DNA of 64,000 nucleotides from Streptomyces sp. NBC_00390 (GTDB lineage Bacteria; Actinomycetota; Actinomycetes; Streptomycetales; Streptomycetaceae), in the NCBI RefSeq assembly GCF_036057275.1, contig NZ_CP107945.1, forward strand, positions 2,790,001 through 2,854,000. The letters are read 5' to 3'. Each line of letters starts with the position of its first letter. Within the stretch, counting starts at the first letter, position 1. The notes under the pieces were generated by a model, which saw nothing but the letters and a program-made list of their open reading frames with translations, made no database searches and was not told the origin of the DNA. This document shows, one piece after another, positions 61,968 to 64,000 of the stretch. The position numbers and the translations under genes were made by a program.

Positions 61968-62351
61968 TCAGGACGGCACCGCACCCCGGTCGGATTCACT
62001 GCGCAGGACGCAGAACTCGTTGCCTTCGGGGTCCGCGAGAACGGCCCATCCCGAGCCGTCGGGGTTGCGGCGGTCGATGACCAAGGTGGCGCCCAGGCCC
62101 AGCAGCCGTTCGACCTCCTCCTCACGCGAGGTCTCCGGGCGCAGGCACAGATGGATCCTGTTCTTGGCCCTCTTCGGTTCGGGCACCTGATTGAAGTGCA
62201 GCAGCGGCCCCGTCGGCAGCATCACCTGGGTCTCCGCGTCTCCCGGCTTGTCCTCCGGATGCAGCGGGTGGCCGGTCACCCCGCTCCAGAACCGGGCCAG
62301 TTCATAGGCATCCGCACAGTCGATCGCCACGTTCTGCAACACCGAGACCAT
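61968..62351 (-). CDS. VOC (glyoxalase-like) family protein
   Basis: 127 residues. VLQNVAIDCADAYELARFWSGVTGHPL, RIHLCLRPETSREEEVERLLGLGAT, and GWAVLADPEGNEFCVL are the two beta-alpha-beta-beta-beta modules. It resembles the Glyoxalase_6 group common in Streptomyces. Start ATG 62351; no strong ribosome site. Substrate unknown. Confidence 0.9.
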   Translation of the reverse strand: MVSVLQNVAIDCADAYELARFWSGVTGHPLHPEDKPGDAETQVMLPTGPLLHFNQVPEPKRAKNRIHLCLRPETSREEEVERLLGLGATLVIDRRNPDGSGWAVLADPEGNEFCVLRSESDRGAVPS

Positions 62352-62600
62352 GAGGACGAGCCTGCCTGAGCGGTTTCTCGCCTGCCACCCGTTTGCCTCG
62401 CGGCCCGCGCCGTCGCCCTCACCCGGAGGATCGCGCGCCGGCAAGAAGGCGCCCCGCCCCTGATCACCGGGCGGGTGCCCCGTCCGGGACATGTCCGGGA
62501 CGCGTCCCGGACGGCGTTCGCCCTGCCGGGACGGGGGCGGCGTGCCCAAGGCTGCTCTCGAACGTGCTTCGACCGCAATCATCACGATCGAGGAGAGAGC

Positions 62601-62984
62601 ATGCGTTTGCGCAATGTCCTGGCCGGAGCGGCCGCGGGGGCCGGGCTCGTACTGGGCACGATGGCCGCACCGGCGGCCCAGGCCACGGTCACCGGGGAGT
62701 CGGAGGCCACCTGTGGCAATGCACACTGGCCGCGCCAGCCCAACGACGGAACCCGCGGCACGATCACCAAGTGCACCAGCGTGGCCGCACACACCGGCCC
62801 GTACGGCGCCTGCACCGTCGTGGGGCACATCGCTCCCGGTACGACCGTCGAGTACGACTGCTACGTCTGGAACGACTACGGAAACAGCTGGACATGGGTC
62901 CGGGAACCGGGCGGCGGCAGCCTCGGCTGGGTCTACGACGCCTACCTGAGCGGCGGCGGCTCCAACGAACCGTGTGACCGATAG
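62601..62984 (+). CDS. Secreted SH3-like small protein
   Basis: 127 residues from ATG 62601, GGAGAG ribosome site. Signal peptide (VLAGAAAGAGLVLGTMAAPAAQA). The mature part has four Cys and an SH3-like ending (GTTVEYDCYVWNDYGNSWTWVREPGGGSLGWVYDAYLS). Extracellular; bacterial SH3 domains often bind cell wall. A strong terminator follows. Confidence 0.8.
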   Translation: MRLRNVLAGAAAGAGLVLGTMAAPAAQATVTGESEATCGNAHWPRQPNDGTRGTITKCTSVAAHTGPYGACTVVGHIAPGTTVEYDCYVWNDYGNSWTWVREPGGGSLGWVYDAYLSGGGSNEPCDR

Positions 62985-63007
62985 ACCAACGCGCCGCACC
63001 GACCACC

Positions 63008-63039
63008 GGCCGCGCGGGACCGCCGGGTCCCGCGCGGCC
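63008..63039 (+). terminator. Terminator after the SH3-like gene
   Basis: Perfect 14-bp stem GGCCGCGCGGGACC / GGTCCCGCGCGGCC with a four-base loop. Confidence 0.85.
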
Positions 63040-63097
63040 GGCCCCTGTGGCGCGGATCACGGAAGCATGCCGTCGCCGCCCGCATCACCTCCGATAT

Positions 63098-63113
63098 GTA
63101 ATTGGCTCATTAC
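63098..63113. promoter_or_regulatory. GTAAT-N6-ATTAC operator
   Basis: Perfect palindrome 27 bases before the GNAT start; a further ATTAC follows at 63123-63127. The AT-rich form stands out in this GC-rich DNA and fits a GntR/MarR-type site over the promoter. Confidence 0.5.
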
Positions 63114-63139
63114 AGAGAGCCTATTACGGGGAGTTCCGG

Positions 63140-63787
63140 ATGTCCTTCGAGAGCACCGCCGCGACCATCCGTGCCTGGGTCGACGGCTGGGTCGTCTCAC
63201 GCGGTGCGGCCGACCCGGTGGCACAGCCCTGGGGTTTCACCGTCGATGTCGGACAGGTCCCGCACGCCACCCGCCATGTCCTGACCTCCGACGACGAGTC
63301 CACGGTCCGCAAGGTCGCCGCCGAGTTCGCCGCACCGACGGTCTGGCTGAAGGTGTTCGCCGAGCCCGAGTCCGTCTGCGAGTGGGTCGGCCCCGACTGG
63401 CAGGTCGACGAACCCGGCTGGCTGATGACCGCTCAGCTGCGCCGCACACCGGCCGCCGTGCCGGACGGCTACACCCTCAGGACCTGGGAGCGCGGCGGCG
63501 TCACCCGGGTGCTGGTCGTGGCCGCCGACGGCTCGTTCGCGGCCCGCGGCCAGATCGCGCTCACCGGACCGACCGCCGTCGTCGACCAGGTGGAGACGGC
63601 GGCCGCACACCGGCGCAGGGGACTCGGCAGCCTGGTGATGCGTACGCTCCACAACGCCGCGGTCGACCGGGGCGCCCCTGTGGGCGTCCTCGGCGGGACG
63701 CCCGACGGCCGGGCGCTGTACGAGTCCCTCGGGTGGCGGGTCGAAGCGCCGCTCGTCAGCCTGTTTCATCGCGCGCAGGGGGCATGA
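63140..63787 (+). CDS. GNAT acetyltransferase
   Basis: 215 residues from ATG 63140. The N-terminal 110 residues are a non-catalytic leader (WGFTVDVGQVPHATRHVLTSDDESTVRKVAAEF...). The GNAT part holds the acetyl-CoA loop AAHRRRGLGSLVMRTLHNAA and the ending GGTPDGRALYESLGWRVEAP. Substrate unknown. A palindromic operator lies just upstream. Confidence 0.88.
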   Translation: MSFESTAATIRAWVDGWVVSRGAADPVAQPWGFTVDVGQVPHATRHVLTSDDESTVRKVAAEFAAPTVWLKVFAEPESVCEWVGPDWQVDEPGWLMTAQLRRTPAAVPDGYTLRTWERGGVTRVLVVAADGSFAARGQIALTGPTAVVDQVETAAAHRRRGLGSLVMRTLHNAAVDRGAPVGVLGGTPDGRALYESLGWRVEAPLVSLFHRAQGA

Positions 63788-63864
63788 ACCAACTCGTCCG
63801 AGTTTTCACGAGGGTGCCGTGAACCGCTCGTCGCGTCGCGAGCGATAGGGAGAGCGTGAGACTC

Positions 63865-64000
63865 ATGCGCCCCTCGGGGGGAGAGCGGGACGACGACGCG
63901 GCATTGCTGCGGGCCGTCGCCCGCGGGGACACGGAAGCGCTCGGCGCGCTCTACGACCGGCACGCCGGCTGGCTGCACACCCGCCTGACGCGCCGCTGCA
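63865..64000 (+). CDS. ECF-type sigma factor, 5' end only (cut by window)
   Basis: From ATG 63865 (GTG 63856 is possible, close behind GGGAGAG) the frame reads DAALLRAVARGDTEALGALYDRHAGWLHTRLTRRC, the start of sigma region 2 of ECF sigma factors. The rest lies past the window. Confidence 0.75.
   Translation, partial: MRPSGGERDDDAALLRAVARGDTEALGALYDRHAGWLHTRLTRRC

Overview
The window is a high-GC actinobacterial chromosome segment, almost certainly Streptomyces or a very close relative. The evidence is GC-rich third positions, many GTG/TTG starts and start-stop overlaps, a conservon (cvnA-B-C-D), two Ku genes with split LigD polymerase and ligase genes, a CbtA/CbtB pair behind a cobalamin riboswitch, a HAIR (HspR) operator at lon, the 24-residue ribosomal protein bL37, and a DUF6233 gene typical of this genus.

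Layout. 1-4.35 kb starts with the 3' end of a tRNA gene. A diverged second copy of the tRNA 3' end plus its terminator lies at 2.96 kb, so about 2.95 kb (GYD protein, DUF2975/XRE pair, lipoprotein) is bracketed by att-like direct repeats. A GNAT gene and a DUF6233 gene broken by one TGA codon follow. 4.3-12.2 kb holds Ku, a TPR pseudogene, a formaldehyde dehydrogenase, a TrmB/LuxR regulator and a very large secreted subtilisin. 12.6-17.3 kb is a graveyard of mobile DNA: a tyrosine integrase remnant, a complete IS5-type element, a DinB/DUF664 gene, an inverted IS end, a truncated AlkD-like gene and an IS110 remnant.

17.3-32.3 kb contains a TetR/hydrolase operon, bL37, an SDR, DUF429, riboswitch-cbtB-cbtA, a degenerate histidine phosphatase, a second TetR locus, the NHEJ cluster (Ku, LigD-Pol, LigD-Lig), and a NERD / HEAT-repeat / zinc-ribbon group. 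At 32.4 kb a lipoprotein N-terminus is joined out of frame to the kinase half of a sensor kinase, apparently by deletion. A SEDS/PBP pair follows, ending inside a MITE.

36.6-49.5 kb holds a large uncharacterised gene with a probable frameshift near its 5' end, an amidase-DUF3291 pair, an ADP-ribosylglycohydrolase, two divergent diiron oxygenase-type genes with a TetR gene, a pseudokinase/PQQ-propeller membrane protein, and a secreted NlpC/P60 protein that has lost its catalytic Cys. 49.6-55.7 kb is a complete conservon with a StyA-like flavoprotein; its kinase carries a recent A-B-A-B duplication. 56-64 kb holds a PP2C-like protein, MarR, a GH25 lysozyme, a pentapeptide-repeat protein, Lon, VOC, a secreted SH3-like protein, GNAT and the start of an ECF sigma factor.

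The window is mostly housekeeping and regulatory chromosome with small islands of decayed mobile DNA. Recurring themes are signalling or enzyme scaffolds without catalytic residues, single-nonsense pseudogenes and paired palindromic operators. I did not find a convincing new defence or biosynthetic system. The best candidates for unexplored biology are the NERD/HEAT/zinc-ribbon group, the conservon-linked StyA, and the pseudokinase and Cys-less NlpC pair.
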